A DNA stretch of 64,000 bases from Helicoverpa zea. Taxonomy: Eukaryota > Arthropoda > Insecta > Lepidoptera > Noctuidae. Location of the stretch: the NCBI RefSeq assembly GCF_022581195.2, contig NC_061472.1, positions 11,222,001 to 11,286,000 of the forward strand, written 5' to 3'. The position numbers and the translations under genes are program-made. The notes under the pieces were generated by a model. The model was given only the letters and a program-made list of their open reading frames with translations, had not been told where the DNA came from and did not search any database. Positions 14,525 through 26,687 of this stretch are shown piece after piece (the first letter of the stretch is position 1; every line of letters begins with the position of its first letter).

Positions 14525-14636
14525 TAAAATATAGCCTAATCTAATCTGTGGATAATAGCTTCTCAACAGTCAAATATTTTTTTATATTGGTTCCGTAGTT
14601 TCGGAGCCCTTTAGGTTACACACAAATAAGAAAATG
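14525..14636 (-). mobile_element. Decayed Helitron fragment
   Basis: Carries the same internal landmarks as its neighbours in the same orientation (a TATAGCC motif, a CCGTAGTTTCGGAGCCC-like segment) but neither terminus is intact. Assigned only because four related fragments lie within 5 kb. Confidence 0.35.
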
Positions 14637-15029
14637 ATGCCTCTTATTTGGTGTAGATTTACATGTCGTTATTTTTGATTACTTAAGCAATATCAAAACA
14701 ACAAAAAAAAGCTAGCGAAACTTTTGAGCCGTATGTCCCCTGAGCTACAATGATAACTTCATAACGTGATTAGTCACCCGACAGTCGCCAGTTGTTCAGC
14801 AACTTCCACTGGCGCCAGTAGCTCGCCCGAACAGTTGGGGAATTACTCACTCATTATTACTCGCCTGTTTAGCTGTACGGGTTCATGTTGGATGTATTAG
14901 TTCCGTGAATGCGTTGCTGGGTCTGCGGGTGTAAATTAAGTAGAGTATATAGGTATTGTGATTTTGTTATTAAATAAAAGGAATTAACTGTTCTTCGCAG
15001 TTTCATCGGTGTCCTGAGGGAACTACTTG

Positions 15030-15176
15030 GAGCATCTGTATAAAAACTAGCCTATGCCCTCCCTCAGGCTTTAGATTTTCATTTTGTATCAAATTTTATT
15101 TTAATAACTTCAGTAGTTTTGGAGTGAAAGCGAGACAGGCATGTAAAGTCACTTCGCATTTATTATATAAGACAGA
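15030..15176 (-). mobile_element. Decayed Helitron fragment
   Basis: On the plus strand it shows AAAACTAGCCTATGCCC, then TTCAGTAGTTTTGGAGTGAAAG and an AT-rich end resembling TTATTATATAAGACAGAATT. These are the usual landmarks of minus-oriented lepidopteran Helitrons, with the terminal sequence degraded. Confidence 0.45.
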
Positions 15177-16600
15177 ATTAGAGAGCTTTTGGGAATATAA
15201 CAAAAATGTAGACTTTCAATTGGACACTTATTTCCGCTGCCATCCTATGTAACTATAGAGTGTTAGCTGATTGCTATCTACAACTTTTAATACATACAAC
15301 ATCTACAGCATCACACGCACAAGTTACATCTGCCTCAGAATGCACCACAAGAAGCAAGTCTGTGACAGATTCTGCAGTATCCACCAGAAGTCCTGTCTCT
15401 AGTAATTCTACGATGTAATATCCAAAGCGCTGCTGTACTTGAAATTGGCGTAATAACTTAAACGTGGTTAGCGTGTTCTTGCCAACTTGTTCGTTTGTTC
15501 GGGAGTTAGTTCGCCAGTCTTCGCGTCTGTGTGTACTGTTGTTGCTTAAGTGATTGGTTTAACTTGGAAAATGAGTTCCTCTTCAGATAGCGGGAGAATA
15601 AATCTGGTTTCTTTAGTTTTTTTGTACTAGTTTTATAACCAGATGATGTTTTTAATTAATCTTTTGTATTATGTTAAAGTTTTGTTCGAGTAATTTTTTG
15701 TTGGAGATGAAACTTTAAACTTCCTTTATTTTATTCTGTTTTTTGTGTGGAGTATTTTAATTGAAAGAAAAGTTTTAGTATTGTTACAATTTCAATTTTC
15801 TCATTCGAAATACACTACTTATCCTTCGTAAAATCCTTCTTCAAGATTCAATGTTATTTCCACATATGGTATTTAAGTAAATAATTGTAGGGTTCGCATA
15901 GAGGTGTCAACATGACGAATGGGAGCGAGGCGTCGATAGCTTTGTGCGCGCCGTTATAAAGAAACTCCGTCTTTACTATTGAAAACGTTATTATGTGTTA
16001 TATTAATGTTATTATGATGTACTATTGAAATTTCGCTTTGTGGGTCGGATTATTGTTGAGTTAAGTGTAGCCTAGATTGTGGAGAAATTATATAAGATTA
16101 CAAGGCTAGAACGAATTTATTTTAAGGTATAGTGTAGGTAATCATTCCTTGGTATAGTATTGGCACTGAGATTACTAACTTATCGACCACTTAAAGTGAA
16201 AAATCACCTTTAAAGTTATCCAGTAAACTAAAACGTTCAGTTAAAGTAACATTAAAAGTCTGAACACTAAAACTACAGAAAATAATAATCGTTAAACTAG
16301 TATTGCCATTTTCATAAAAGTTGAAGGCAATATACGACGCAGACGGAACTCGGAAGAAATATTGCGAACATTCAACAAGAAATAACAGAAAGTCAAGTCT
16401 TTGTAACTTTTAATTCAGGAGGAAGTAAAATCTTTATGATATACTCAGAAGTAGCATTACTGGGCAAAGAGAGACCTCTTAGGACCAAGACATAAATGTT
16501 TCGATAAAAGACTACTAGTCAAAATAAACAAATAAATTACACAAACTTGAATTTGAAATAGGAAATATCATCCCCGTGATACTTGTATGCTTATGTAACA

Positions 16601-16742
16601 CTAGCTGTGGCTGGTCATTTTAATCGCGTTCCGAGGGAACTTCTTCCCGCACCTAGGTACTAACAAATTTAATATAGTATTTGCATACAAGCGTAGCAAA
16701 CACCCACACATCCATACTTTCACGTTTATAATAAATATTATT
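16601..16742 (-). mobile_element. Small non-autonomous Helitron, degraded
   Basis: Begins (minus-strand 3' end) with CTAGCTGTGGC, the inverted CTAG terminus of Helitrons, and ends near ACTTTCACGTTTATAATAAA, the degraded inverse of the 5' end. No coding capacity. Helitrons leave no target duplication, so the borders rest on the termini alone. Confidence 0.5.
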
Positions 16743-17445
16743 TGTTTGATTGTTTTTTTTTAGCTTAGTATAACTTCTGAGTATATTATTATCATGTGTT
16801 CCGCTATACTTTGAAGGCCAGTACTGAGATATTGTTTGTGACAGTTTAGCGCAGGAGTAGCACCTGTCTACAGTTATATTAAGTTGTTAAATGTCGCTGA
16901 AAAGGTCCATTTCAGGTATCGCTACATTGTTGCACTTACTTTACTTTCATATACTGACTCGACATCTAAGAAATAGCTCTCTACGTAGTATTTCTTGTAC
17001 CTGCAGTTTTCTTTAATGTCATAATAAAAGTTTAATACACATATTAAGGAATCGTTCGATCTGTCAGTTTGTCTATCTTCCATGCCTATCATAGACATAT
17101 TTTTTCCCTATTAATTTCAAGATTTGTTGAGGATTTGTCATTTTTTTTCTAATTTCTTCTAGGTGTTTATGCCGAAATGCTCTAGTAATGTTTTCGAAGT
17201 GTTACCATTCATGGGTAAGCAGAGTAACCGCGAGCTTATGGTGTTCAGCAGCATAACTCATGGTGTTGGCTCACCGTGATTTGTGTCCCCATTCGTCTCG
17301 TTGCCATGACAACGCGCATATTTTACCAACATTACTTGTAGCCCCCATGCTATTTTCTGTCAACTTGATAAGTTACTTGCGTACAATCCATGTGTTCAAG
17401 AGTACGATAGCTTTACTTTTGAAAAATATAGAAATTTAGGTATTT

Positions 17446-17927
17446 AAATGTAGTGCAAATTTACAAATCCGTCATTAGACCTGTCGTCCTGTATGGATCG
17501 GAGTGTTGGGCATTGAAAAAGAGGGATGAGAAGAGAGTGCATGTAACAGAAATGAGAATGCTGAGATGGATGTGTGATGTTACAAGAATGGATAAAGTGA
17601 GGAATGATTACATTAGAGGAAGTCTGAAAGTAGCGCCAGTTACAGAAAAGATGAGGAGTAGAAGATTGTCGTGGTATGGACATGTAATGAGGAGGGATGA
17701 TACGCATGCAACAAAGTGTGTGCTAAGTATGAATGTAGATGGATGGAGAGGAAGAGGAAGACCTAAGAAAAGATGGATGGATTGCCTGAAAGATGATATG
17801 AATAGGAAGGGAGTGAGTGTCAGTATGACGAGTGACAGGGGAAAATGGAAGAAAATGACATATTGCGCCGACCCCAAGTAAAATTTGGGAACAGGGCAGG
17901 AGAAAGAAGAAGAAGAAATGTAGTGCA
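17446..17927 (+). mobile_element. 5'-truncated LINE (RTE-like) with 12-bp target duplication
   Basis: The inserted body is 17458-17915. It is flanked by a direct repeat AAATGTAGTGCA at 17446-17457 and 17916-17927, as left by target-primed reverse transcription. The body holds the 3' end of a reverse transcriptase frame, a very short 3' region and a tail of GAA repeats (17900-17915). The short 3' region and simple-repeat tail fit RTE-clade elements rather than poly(A)-tailed clades. The intact target duplication suggests moderate age or younger. Confidence 0.85.
17459..17881 (+). pseudogene. Reverse transcriptase C-terminal fragment of the LINE
   Basis: About 140 residues in one open frame up to a TAA at 17879-17881. 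Landmarks in order: SVIRPVVLYGSECWAL near the start, RMLRWMCDVTRMDKVRN, IRGSLKVAPVTEKM, RLSWYGHVMRR, and GRGRPKKRWMDCLKDDM near the end. These are typical of the region downstream of the reverse transcriptase palm in RTE-like elements. The catalytic palm and the endonuclease are missing because the copy is 5'-truncated; the frame simply runs in from the target duplication, so there is no genuine start. It cannot act alone. Confidence 0.85.
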
Positions 17928-20900
17928 GATTATGGAGAGTTTATTATTAAAACAGTAACACTGAAAACAATGACAGTGTAGTGTAGAAATAAGGAGTTAC
18001 AAATATAAGACAGTATTTTTAATTATTTCATTAAAAATTATGAACATAAACAGACCTCGGAGCTACGAGATCATTTAAAACACTGCTGCAGAACTATATA
18101 GGATTTCTCTCTCATACAGACACGTAAGGCCTTAACACTCACCACCCACAACGTAATATCAGTCTTATATCATAGAAATAAGATTGAATTTCGTACAAAT
18201 TTTGAGATTGGATATATAGAAAGGTGTCGGCCCGATACATAGTGCAAGAGCGGACGTGATCCATCAAAGTACAATACGTTGAGGTATAATATTAGATTTA
18301 TAGATGGACTGCGGAAAAATTCTCTCTGTAAGGCTAGTGCGGAAAAAGTAAGAAAAGATTTTCATTCGGTATGGAATCGGTAAATAGGAGAGCGGACGTG
18401 TGAATAGTGGTAAAATGGATATGGACATTTTCCCCCTGAAATTGTTGAAACTACTGATATTTTTCTTCATTGAAACACTGACTAGGTAAAATCATAATAA
18501 TAAAAAAGAACAGTAAATACGCACAGCAAATTTAATTCGTATAAACCCAGGTCCATTTTCACGATTCAACAAATAATACGACTAAAGTCCATACATATCT
18601 CAACAACATCTGTAACAAATCCACGTGATTCCCGCTGAAGTACATTTGTGATCGGTTTCAGATTTATTAGTTTACATCAGCTGCCGTCGGAATGTACCAA
18701 CACCTGGAAAATAGCTCCAAATAGCTCGCTTATAAAACAGCTCCACTGAAACAGCTCGCGAGAAATATTTTCACAACAGCATAAAAGTGTTTATATGTTG
18801 CACATTATTTTATTTCTGTTTATATTTACGTTGGCAGTTTCGTGCAGATGGGATTTTGATGCACTTTCTATGGTTTCAAACTTACCTGAGTTCATTGCTC
18901 ATATTAACTACATATATGACGTGACTTTTAGGCGGCATGCAAACTGACATTATTAATAACCTCATTCTTAGCTTCGGGTCGTACCTTCCAGGAGCAAAAA
19001 CACTCATGAAATATAGCACTAAATAATATAATTATTAATATCAAAATTCATGCTGAGCTCCGAGTTGGAGCGAATAAAGCGAATACAAGCGCCGAGAGCT
19101 CATAAATTATATATTCCGGACACTTGGCGATGCAGCGATGTTAAAACAATTGCAATTTTACAACTACCTACATATTTTTCTTTCTTGTAATATTCTGTTT
19201 TTGTGAGCATCCTGTAGTTGTTATGATTTAGTAGCGGATTATCTTGCTATGTAAAGAAAACTTGAACAAGTGCTGAAGTAACTTAGTCTGAAGTTTTTTT
19301 TTGTCTACATTATAATACACTATTTCTTACAACTAAGGATAATTTCGGTTTGGGTTTGTTCCGTCCCTAGAAAGAATAACTTTAAAAATAGCTTAATCCA
19401 AAAAAGTTAAATTCTTTATTTCAAAAGGCAACGCTGCATGAATTCAATGTAAGTTTAAGATATAAAATTCAAGTGCTTGCTTCTATTTAAAGGCGGCTAC
19501 AGTTGTCGCGACAACTATTTTGGAACTGTACCAGAAAGCAACGACTTTTAAACTTTGAGGCTTGTTGGCTTACATTGAAATCCCGGATTCAAAGTGGATT
19601 TGTATTATTCATATTTGTTTGTTTTATATCCGATTTTTGTTTTGTGGTGTAAGGAATTATTGGTTCGGATTAACTATGTATTGTGTTTCGAAATTCGGTA
19701 TAAAAATGTTATGTTTTATAGTGACAGTTCACTTATTTTGATGAATCCTTTTATCCAGTCATGTAAAGTATTTCTTCCTCATATAACACACTTACGTTGA
19801 TTGATGTTCAAGAATTCCGTCACCATAAAATCTTAGTTTTACTACGTCATAAAAAGTGATCTGTGATGGATCGCCGACAGTCGCGACAGTCGCTCGTGTG
19901 TTCCCGGCCTTCTCGTCGGACACTTCCCGAATATTCTCGTTCCCCTCAAAAGAATCGGCTCGAGTTGGCCGCAGTAATTACTTACTCATTTGGTTCCTTT
20001 GATTCTCCGTTTTAACTTCGAGTTTCCAAAGAAAGTCTTATATTTTTTCGTATTTCGTTTCCTGATGAAATTTTCTTTTGGCGTATTGTGAAGTTACTTT
20101 TATGTATTTTGATGAGTATGGAGTCTGCTTTGAGGGTTAAGTTTAATCAACGTTTGGAGGGATTACAAAGATATGATTGGTTTTGTTTATGGAAAGTTTT
20201 CCATCGTCAAAAGACCCCAAATATTTTTACCTACTTTTACCAGCTATACGACATAAAAATGATAACCCTGCCTCGCTGACGTGCGGAGTGCGCGAGTAAC
20301 CCTGCGAGTGGCGCGCGGCCACAGACCGCATATCGACGAAACGGTGCAACCGCGCTCTAATGAAGCCAGCAATGTACGCCGTAATGACGCCGCATGTGAC
20401 GTACACTGCGCGGTAACTACAAACCGCCTCGTACCCGGGATATAATGCACTGCTGATGACATCAACTTTGTCTATAAACTTGACCGAGGTTTTAGTCTTT
20501 TGGATTTGTTTGAGCTGATGATTGAAGTGATAAAAGTACGATAATTTTGAGCAAGTGGTCGATTCTGATCTTCGTTAATGACTGAACGGTAAAAATGGAT
20601 TCAAACCGTTTTCTGTTCTCGATGTGACTGATTGTCTTTTGTTTTTCTTCCTTGAATCTTGTTGCTGATCCAATTACTATGAAAAATTATTATCTTTATT
20701 GCAAAAAGCTCAAACCAGGCTCAATTTTTTGCTTTTGCGAGAATTATAGGTACATACTTTCACATGATTCATTAAAACTTCACAATGATCAGTTAGTAAT
20801 GTTTCAAAGTGTAGTGAACATGAACATTACTTTCAGGATTATTCTCTTTGATGTCCCTCCGCTTACGGTAGATTACTGAACATGTAGTTAAAAAGCCTTT

Positions 20901-20945
20901 ACATGTAGGCTTAAAATGGTCATAGTTTACAATTATTTTTGAGTT
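17928..20945. other. Noncoding DNA with a CpG-rich patch
   Basis: AT-rich DNA with no gene I can support. At about 20270-20445 a CpG-rich block contrasts with its surroundings and contains several TGACG/CGTCA and GCGCG motifs. It could be a regulatory element or a decayed repeat. The rest shows nothing identifiable. Confidence 0.35.
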
Positions 20946-20950
20946 ATGTC

Positions 20951-21137
20951 TGTAGTGTATGCAGGTACATGTGCATCATTGTATAGGTTATGTCATTATT
21001 ATGACGCCTCGTGCGCATACGTCACTCGGTTATAAATACCGGATCGAGCGGTGGGGAGTCAGTCGTTGTCAGACTGTCGACCTGTGTGGTGGTGCGTTGG
21101 CGAGTCGATTAACATAATAAAATGAGCGTACAATACA
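20951..21137 (+). repeat. 5' LTR
   Basis: 187 bp, TG...CA ended. It contains a TATA box (TATAAATA) at 21031-21038, an arthropod-type initiator TCAGTC about 28 bases downstream, and AATAAAA near its end as a polyadenylation signal. It matches the 3' LTR base for base as far as I can read. Confidence 0.95.
21031..21064 (+). promoter_or_regulatory. LTR core promoter (TATA box plus initiator)
   Basis: TATAAATACC at 21031-21040 and TCAGTC at 21059-21064 stand about 30 bases apart, the usual spacing for RNA polymerase II in insects. A TACGTCAC motif about 12 bases upstream of the TATA box resembles a CREB/ATF site. The same layout is present in the 3' LTR at 26768 onward. Confidence 0.6.
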
Positions 21138-21138
21138 T

Positions 21139-21151
21139 TGGCGACGAGGAT
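21139..21151 (+). other. Primer binding site, tRNA-Ser type
   Basis: TGGCGACGAGGAT lies one base after the 5' LTR. Its reverse complement, ATCCTCGTCG-CCA, matches the 3' end of insect tRNA-Ser(GCT) as I recall that tRNA. tRNA-Ser priming is known for mag-like Ty3 elements, which suggests the partner that mobilises this element. Confidence 0.75.
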
Positions 21152-21880
21152 AAAACCGTGAGTGTTTGGACCAACAGTTACCTATTATCTAATTTTTATA
21201 ATTTTGAACTACCTATTAGTTCTGTGATCCAGAAAAATATTTGATATACAAGGTTATACTAAATAATTTGTCCTATTCATGCCTATACCAAATTAATGTA
21301 TGCTAAATAAGCTTTGACAACAAGTAACCTCTGACCGATGTTAATATTCAATCATATTAAAAAGAGCAAAAGGAAAGAAGGAAGGGAAGAGAGTAGAATG
21401 ACAAAGTATACATAACTTTTATGTTCATGTATGTATCACCCGAATTGCAAACAAATTTTAACCTTTTTACGTAATTCTTTGTTTAATTTTACCTTGTTAC
21501 AATTCTAATGGAAGTAGCAATATTTATTGCAGGTGTTAATATTTATCAAATGAGTAATTTATAATACAAAATCATTACTTGGTGATCAGTTTACTCATTC
21601 TTAAACCTGCATCAAAGCTTATTCAATAATAGGCATTTATTGGAAGCAATATAAAGTTGCTGGTTGTTGAATTGTCGTCAAGACGATTTTAGCAGTGGTG
21701 GGATTTCCTAGAGGATATAATACAATAACCTATTTGCCTTATAATCAATTGTGTTTAATAATTGTTGTGCTTGCATGCCAACAAGGCGGAATGTACACGG
21801 ATCTTATTATGTTGTTTACAATCCTATTTTGTAAGTGCCTGCATTCTAAGCAAATAAAGACCTATTCTATTCCAAAAATC

Positions 21881-22652
21881 TGCTGGTCATTAAATTGACA
21901 GCTTGACGGTTAGCAGTAGTGTATATCTACTGGTCATTAGATTGACAGCTTGGCAGTTGGCAGTAGCGTGTATCTACTGGTCATTAGATTGACAGCTTGG
22001 CAGTTGGCAGTAGTGTGTATCTACTGGTCATTAAATTGACAGCCTGATTGTTGGCAGTAGTCTATATCTACTGGTCATTGAATTGACAGCTTGATGGTTG
22101 GCAGTAGTGTGTATCTACTGGTCATTAAATTGACAGCCTGATTGTTGGCAGTAGTCTATATCTACTGGGCATTGAATTGACAGCTTGATGGTTGGCAGTA
22201 GTGTATATCTACTGGTCATTAAATTGACAGCTTGGCAGTTGGCAGTAGTCTATATCTACTGGTCATTAAATTGACAGCTTGACAGTTGGCAATAGTGTGT
22301 ATCTACTGGTCATTAAATTGACAGCCTGATTGTTGGCAGTAGTCTATATCTACTGGTCATTGAATTGACAGCTTGATGGTTGGCAGTAGTGTGTATCTAC
22401 TGGTCATTAAATTGACAGCCTGATTGTTGGCAGTAGTCTATATCTACTGGGCATTGAATTGACAGCTTGATGGTTGGCAGTAGTGTATATCTACTGGTCA
22501 TTAAATTGACAGCTTGGCAGTTGGCAGTAGTCTATATCTACTGGTCATTAAATTGACAGCTTGACAGTTGGCAGTAGTCTATATCTACTGGTCATTAAAT
22601 TGACAGCTTGACAGTTAACGGTAGTGAACGTCTACTGGTCATTCAATTGACT
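21881..22652 (+). repeat. 47-bp tandem array inside the LTR element (about 16 copies)
   Basis: The unit reads TCTACTGGTCATTAAATTGA, then CAGCTTGGCAGTTGGCAGTA, then GTCTATA. Each unit contains two dyads: CAGTAG-n7-CTACTG and GTCA-TTAAAT-TGAC. Variants (CAGCCTGATTG versus CAGCTTGATGG) alternate. A block of six units (282 bp) is duplicated: 22029-22310 recurs at 22311 onward. The edge copies are the most diverged, as expected of unequal exchange. No coding frame runs through it. Confidence 0.92.
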
Positions 22653-23395
22653 GTACACGCATAAATTATCTGGCGATAGTTGTCAACTACTGCAACAACT
22701 AAATAGTAAATCTTGATAATTTTTATATTTTCTGTGCCCGGTGATTTGGATCATAAAAAGCTTCCAAACTTAACTTCTCAGAGTCTAGTCAACAACTTAT
22801 ACCTGCTATATTGTTCTGGTACTTAACTAACTTAATTCAAGTGCTTGCAATATAGAGGATATTACAAGAACAAACTGGTGGGTTATATACTCAACGGTTC
22901 TACAAATGACAAACATGTGCTAGGCATCTAGTTAAACAAACAGCACATTGAGGGACCGTAGTAGGTTGGCCATGTATGTTGAAGAACTCGCCCAGGTATA
23001 CTGGTATGTATTCACCTATGCACAACATCCAAGTCCATCAACACCTCTAGTGGGTTGCCTACCCATAATAGTGTTAATTATAACAGTTGCTCAGTCACCC
23101 TAGGTATAATTTCAATACTTTTACTTTATTTTGCTGTATTAAAGAGGTTGTTATACAACAGAGATATTCCAGAAGATACAGAACAGTAGAACAGCATACA
23201 AGCAGCAATACTAGCTGGAAAATGTGGATCAAAATTTTGGTATTCAATAGATAGAATCTTTGGTAAACATGCTAGCTCACAATTGTAATTTCAGTACTTT
23301 AGGTTGATATAAAACTCTTAGATCAAAAGAATATGGAACTAAGCATTGGAGCAATCTGTGATTTATTTGACAATGCTACTTTATCTACCCAACTG

Positions 23396-23709
23396 CCTCG
23401 TTGGTCTAGCTGTCGCAAGCGCGGCTGCTGAGCACGAGGTCTCGGGTTCGATTCCCGGGTCGGGCCTGGAAGTTGGTGATTGATACACCCGTGCATCGGA
23501 AAGCACGTAAATGTCGGTCCTGCGCCTGATCTCTTTCCGGTCGTGTCGGATTGCCGTCCCATCGGGTTATGAGAGTGAAGGAACAGTGAGTGCACCTGTG
23601 TCTGCGCAAATGCTTGTGCACTATAATATGTCCTGCGCAGTTGGCTAATCCTCTTACGTGAGTACAGCCGCCGTAGCCGATAATCGGCTAGGAGGACATC
23701 ATCATCATT
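23396..23709 (+). mobile_element. tRNA-derived SINE nested in the LTR element
   Basis: The head has RNA polymerase III promoter boxes: an A-box-like TGGTCTAGCTG near 23403 and a B-box GGTTCGATTCC at 23446-23456. A long unrelated body follows and it ends in a short ATC-type repeat (ACATCATCATCATT). A perfect target duplication TACCCAACTG flanks it at 23386-23395 and 23710-23719. Lepidopteran SINEs of this build are common. Open frames on the minus strand across it are accidental. Confidence 0.9.
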
Positions 23710-25328
23710 TACCCAACTGGGCCTTCTCATCTGTGACAAAAAAAATCTTTTAAGGATGATACCTGGAAGGAGTTCCAATGTAGATACTTACTCTGGGAAC
23801 TGTCTAATGATGATTAGCTCATGGATGATTGTTGCAATCAAGTTCTCAAAAGTTGATGATTGCGTGTGCTTTTAAAACCTTCAAGACTCAGGCTTGAATG
23901 AATTTTAATTGGTATCTTAGCCTCTTTTTTATTGATTTACATTGGTGTTTACAAATAGTTTAACAAAGTGGCCCTCATTATAATATTGTTATTTGCAAAT
24001 TATGTTTTACAGTATTGCAGTACCAATAAGCAGTATAAGTACATTGAGAGTTGTGGAAGAATATGCTTCCATAGGAGCGAATAACGTAACCATATATGAA
24101 CATATATGAAATAGAATCCATTTATTGATCTCAAGTTAATAAATCATCACATTAATATATTCTTGAAGTGCACACCTACTTGTAATATAAAGTTGTGTAA
24201 TTTCCTCAAGCCATCCCATAAGATAAGATCCATATGGGTGATGGGATGGATATCTATTAACAAAATAATGTCTTGTGTCCATAGCGTTAGGGTTAATAAT
24301 AATTGATCTTAGAACACCAATCTTAGGTTACCGTAAGACAATTGGACTCGCATGAGAGGTAAAGAACTTTATCACTATTTACATTTATCGACATTTATTA
24401 CTCTTTTGTGCTAATTAAACTACACAGTTGCGTCGACATTTGGTTAATAATAACTAAAATATTATTAAGTTCCTAAGTCCTACTGCAAAATATAATCTGA
24501 GTAAGTGTTCCTTAAAGTATAGGAAGTAAAATTGCCCTTAGTCACCAAATCGTTTAAAAATTTACTGGGGTGCTGTCCCTATAAAAGATAATAATATTTT
24601 TATATTCTGGTTGTCTAACTAAAACAACGTAGATAAAGTCAGCTGCAATAAAGGGTAAGCGCTTTTGAACGAAAACTATAAACATACTTATGCAGCCAAC
24701 TATACTTACATAAAAAAAAAAATATATATTACGTTACCTATACGCGGTCATGAAATTGGAAAAGCGTAAAATATTAAAAATGGAAGCAGCACAAAGCTGA
24801 TCATCAAATTGATGAGGTCAAGTATGACATGAGAGCAGCATAGCTGCTCATGAAATTGAGATATAGAATTAGAATCCCACATTTATCTATGTGTAGACAA
24901 ATGTTTTAGAAAGTTTAGCGGTTGTTTTGCAAAAGGAAAATTGCATCGACTAGAAAACTGTTTGTGAGCTGCTGTCACCTTGTTGAAAGGAAGAAGAGCA
25001 TGAGTTGAGGGTCAGGGACTCTTCTATTTTATGGTGATGCAGAATGTCACAGCTTCAAAATATATAGTGCAAAGTTAGTGACACCTGTTAAAGTGCGTTC
25101 GTTACATAATATGGTTCTAATTAGTTAAAATCTAATAATATAATTAGTTAAATATGTAACCATGACACTAAAAAGCTTACCATCAAAGCATAATAATTCT
25201 TTGACTACTTTAATTTTTGAAAACCACATTAATAAAAGCAAACAAACATTACAGAACGCAATGTCCGGTGATAATAGTGTTCTTGGATGCCTAACCGAAA
25301 TATAAGTATTCCTATCGCACTATTATAT

Positions 25329-25455
25329 CATCATCATCATCATCATCATCTCAGCCATAGGACGTCCACTGCTGAACATAGGCCTCCCCCTTTGATACCT
25401 TATAAAGACGACCTTATAAAGGTCACCGGAAGACGCTGGATGCAGGTCGCTTCCA
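25329..25455 (-). mobile_element. Short LINE-tail insertion nested in the LTR element
   Basis: 127 bp flanked by the perfect direct repeat ACTATTATAT (25319-25328 and 25456-25465). On the minus strand it runs from GACCTGCATCCAGCG through GGCCTATGTTCAGCAGTGGA to a GAT-repeat tail (ATC repeats on the plus strand, 25329-25350). This is a widely dispersed lepidopteran retroelement 3' end, probably RTE-like, heavily 5'-truncated. Confidence 0.82.
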
Positions 25456-25784
25456 ACTATTATATGCAGTAAGGTATTCATATGTTGGGTGTTGAATGCT
25501 AAGAAGCTTACAGTTTCTTGACTAGATATTGGACATACATTGATGTAGGGTATTTAAAGCCTATATCAGAATTTCAGCGAGTGTACTAGCAGAAACGTGC
25601 AAAGTACTAGCGCTGATCAATAGGGTTGAAGACCAGATTGTTTGTTACATTGCTGAGATAATGATAGGCTTTGATATTCCACTCTCAAATTAAAAACTAC
25701 ATATTACCAAAATTAGTTGAGTTAGCATTCTCTTGCTTACAAGGCACACAAAGTACTTAACTCGTACATAGAACTACAATTTAA

Positions 25785-26040
25785 ACCATTAAATTGGTGA
25801 CAAAATATGTGGTCGCCATTAAATTGGAGACAAAGTATGTGGTCACCATTAAATGGGTGACAAAGTATGGAGTCACCATTAAATTGGAGACAAAGTATGT
25901 GGTCACCATTAAATGGGTGACAAAGTATAGAGTCACCATTAAATTGGAGACAAAGTATGTGGTCGCCATTAAATGGGTGACAAAGTATATGGTCATCATC
26001 AAATTGGAAACAGTCCATCTAGGTCACCATTCAATTGGGA
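25785..26040 (+). repeat. 30-bp tandem array inside the LTR element
   Basis: About eight copies of a unit like CAAAGTATGTGGTCACCATT followed by AAATTGGAGA, alternating with AAATGGGTGA to give a 60-bp dimer. The dyad GTCACC-ATTAAAT-GGGTGAC recurs and resembles the GTCATTAAATTGAC dyad of the 47-bp array 3 kb upstream. Because 30 is a multiple of three, several frames stay open, but the repetitive peptides are not credible proteins. Confidence 0.9.
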
Positions 26041-26677
26041 CGATCTTATGTGATTACTTTCCTCGTACGGCTCGTACGGTTTTGAATGAGTGAAAAGCAT
26101 TGATGAGGTACCCTAATGCCGATCTTTTACCTTGGAACAATGCATTCTGTATCAGTTTTAAGTGAAGTCGAACCAAGCAAGATGAGTGCTCATTATCTGA
26201 AGGCACAGCAATATTTCAGACTTGCTTGATTTCACATGGACTGATTGGCGGGATGTCTGCCAAATGGACGGATCATCTCTAGTGTAGATATAATACAGGG
26301 CCGGAACAGCGGCTACAAAACCTGAAGTTAAACTTGCCGGCCTGATATCACTGCTACGAATTTGTCTTGTTGAGCCTGAAGCAGATGCTGGTATGTTACC
26401 GTCTGCAAAGGGACGGATTTTTATTTATGTTTATTTCACAAGGGAAGGGATGTAGTGTCCTGCAGTATCACCGATATCTGTCGTCTCCTTAAATGGAAAG
26501 GGAAATGAAATGGAAACGGAACAAAGTAAATCAGTTTGATGGCAGTGTGATCGGTGGACTGATCTGATAGCGTGGTTTTGTTGTGCTGCAGGTGTTTGAT
26601 AGATCTTTAAGAAATTACCAAAATATTTATGAGTTTGATTGTTGGACTTTTTGAAACAAGGTTAAAATCAAAACAAC

Positions 26678-26687
26678 AAGGGAGAGA
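26678..26687 (+). other. Polypurine tract
   Basis: AAGGGAGAGA directly abuts the TG of the 3' LTR, the position and composition expected for the plus-strand primer. It fixes the element's orientation as plus. Confidence 0.85.

Noticed and set aside
23403..23456. Possible functional tRNA gene (A and B boxes)
   Set aside because: The sequence does not fold into a full cloverleaf as far as I can see, and it continues into a SINE body flanked by a target duplication.
23323..23778. 151-codon minus-strand open frame
   Set aside because: It lies on the tRNA-derived SINE, which is defined by its polymerase III boxes and target duplication; the translated peptide is an accident of the SINE sequence.
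25737..26093. Overlapping open frames on both strands with repeated peptides
   Set aside because: They arise because the 30-bp tandem unit is a multiple of three; several frames are open at once and none has a coding signature.
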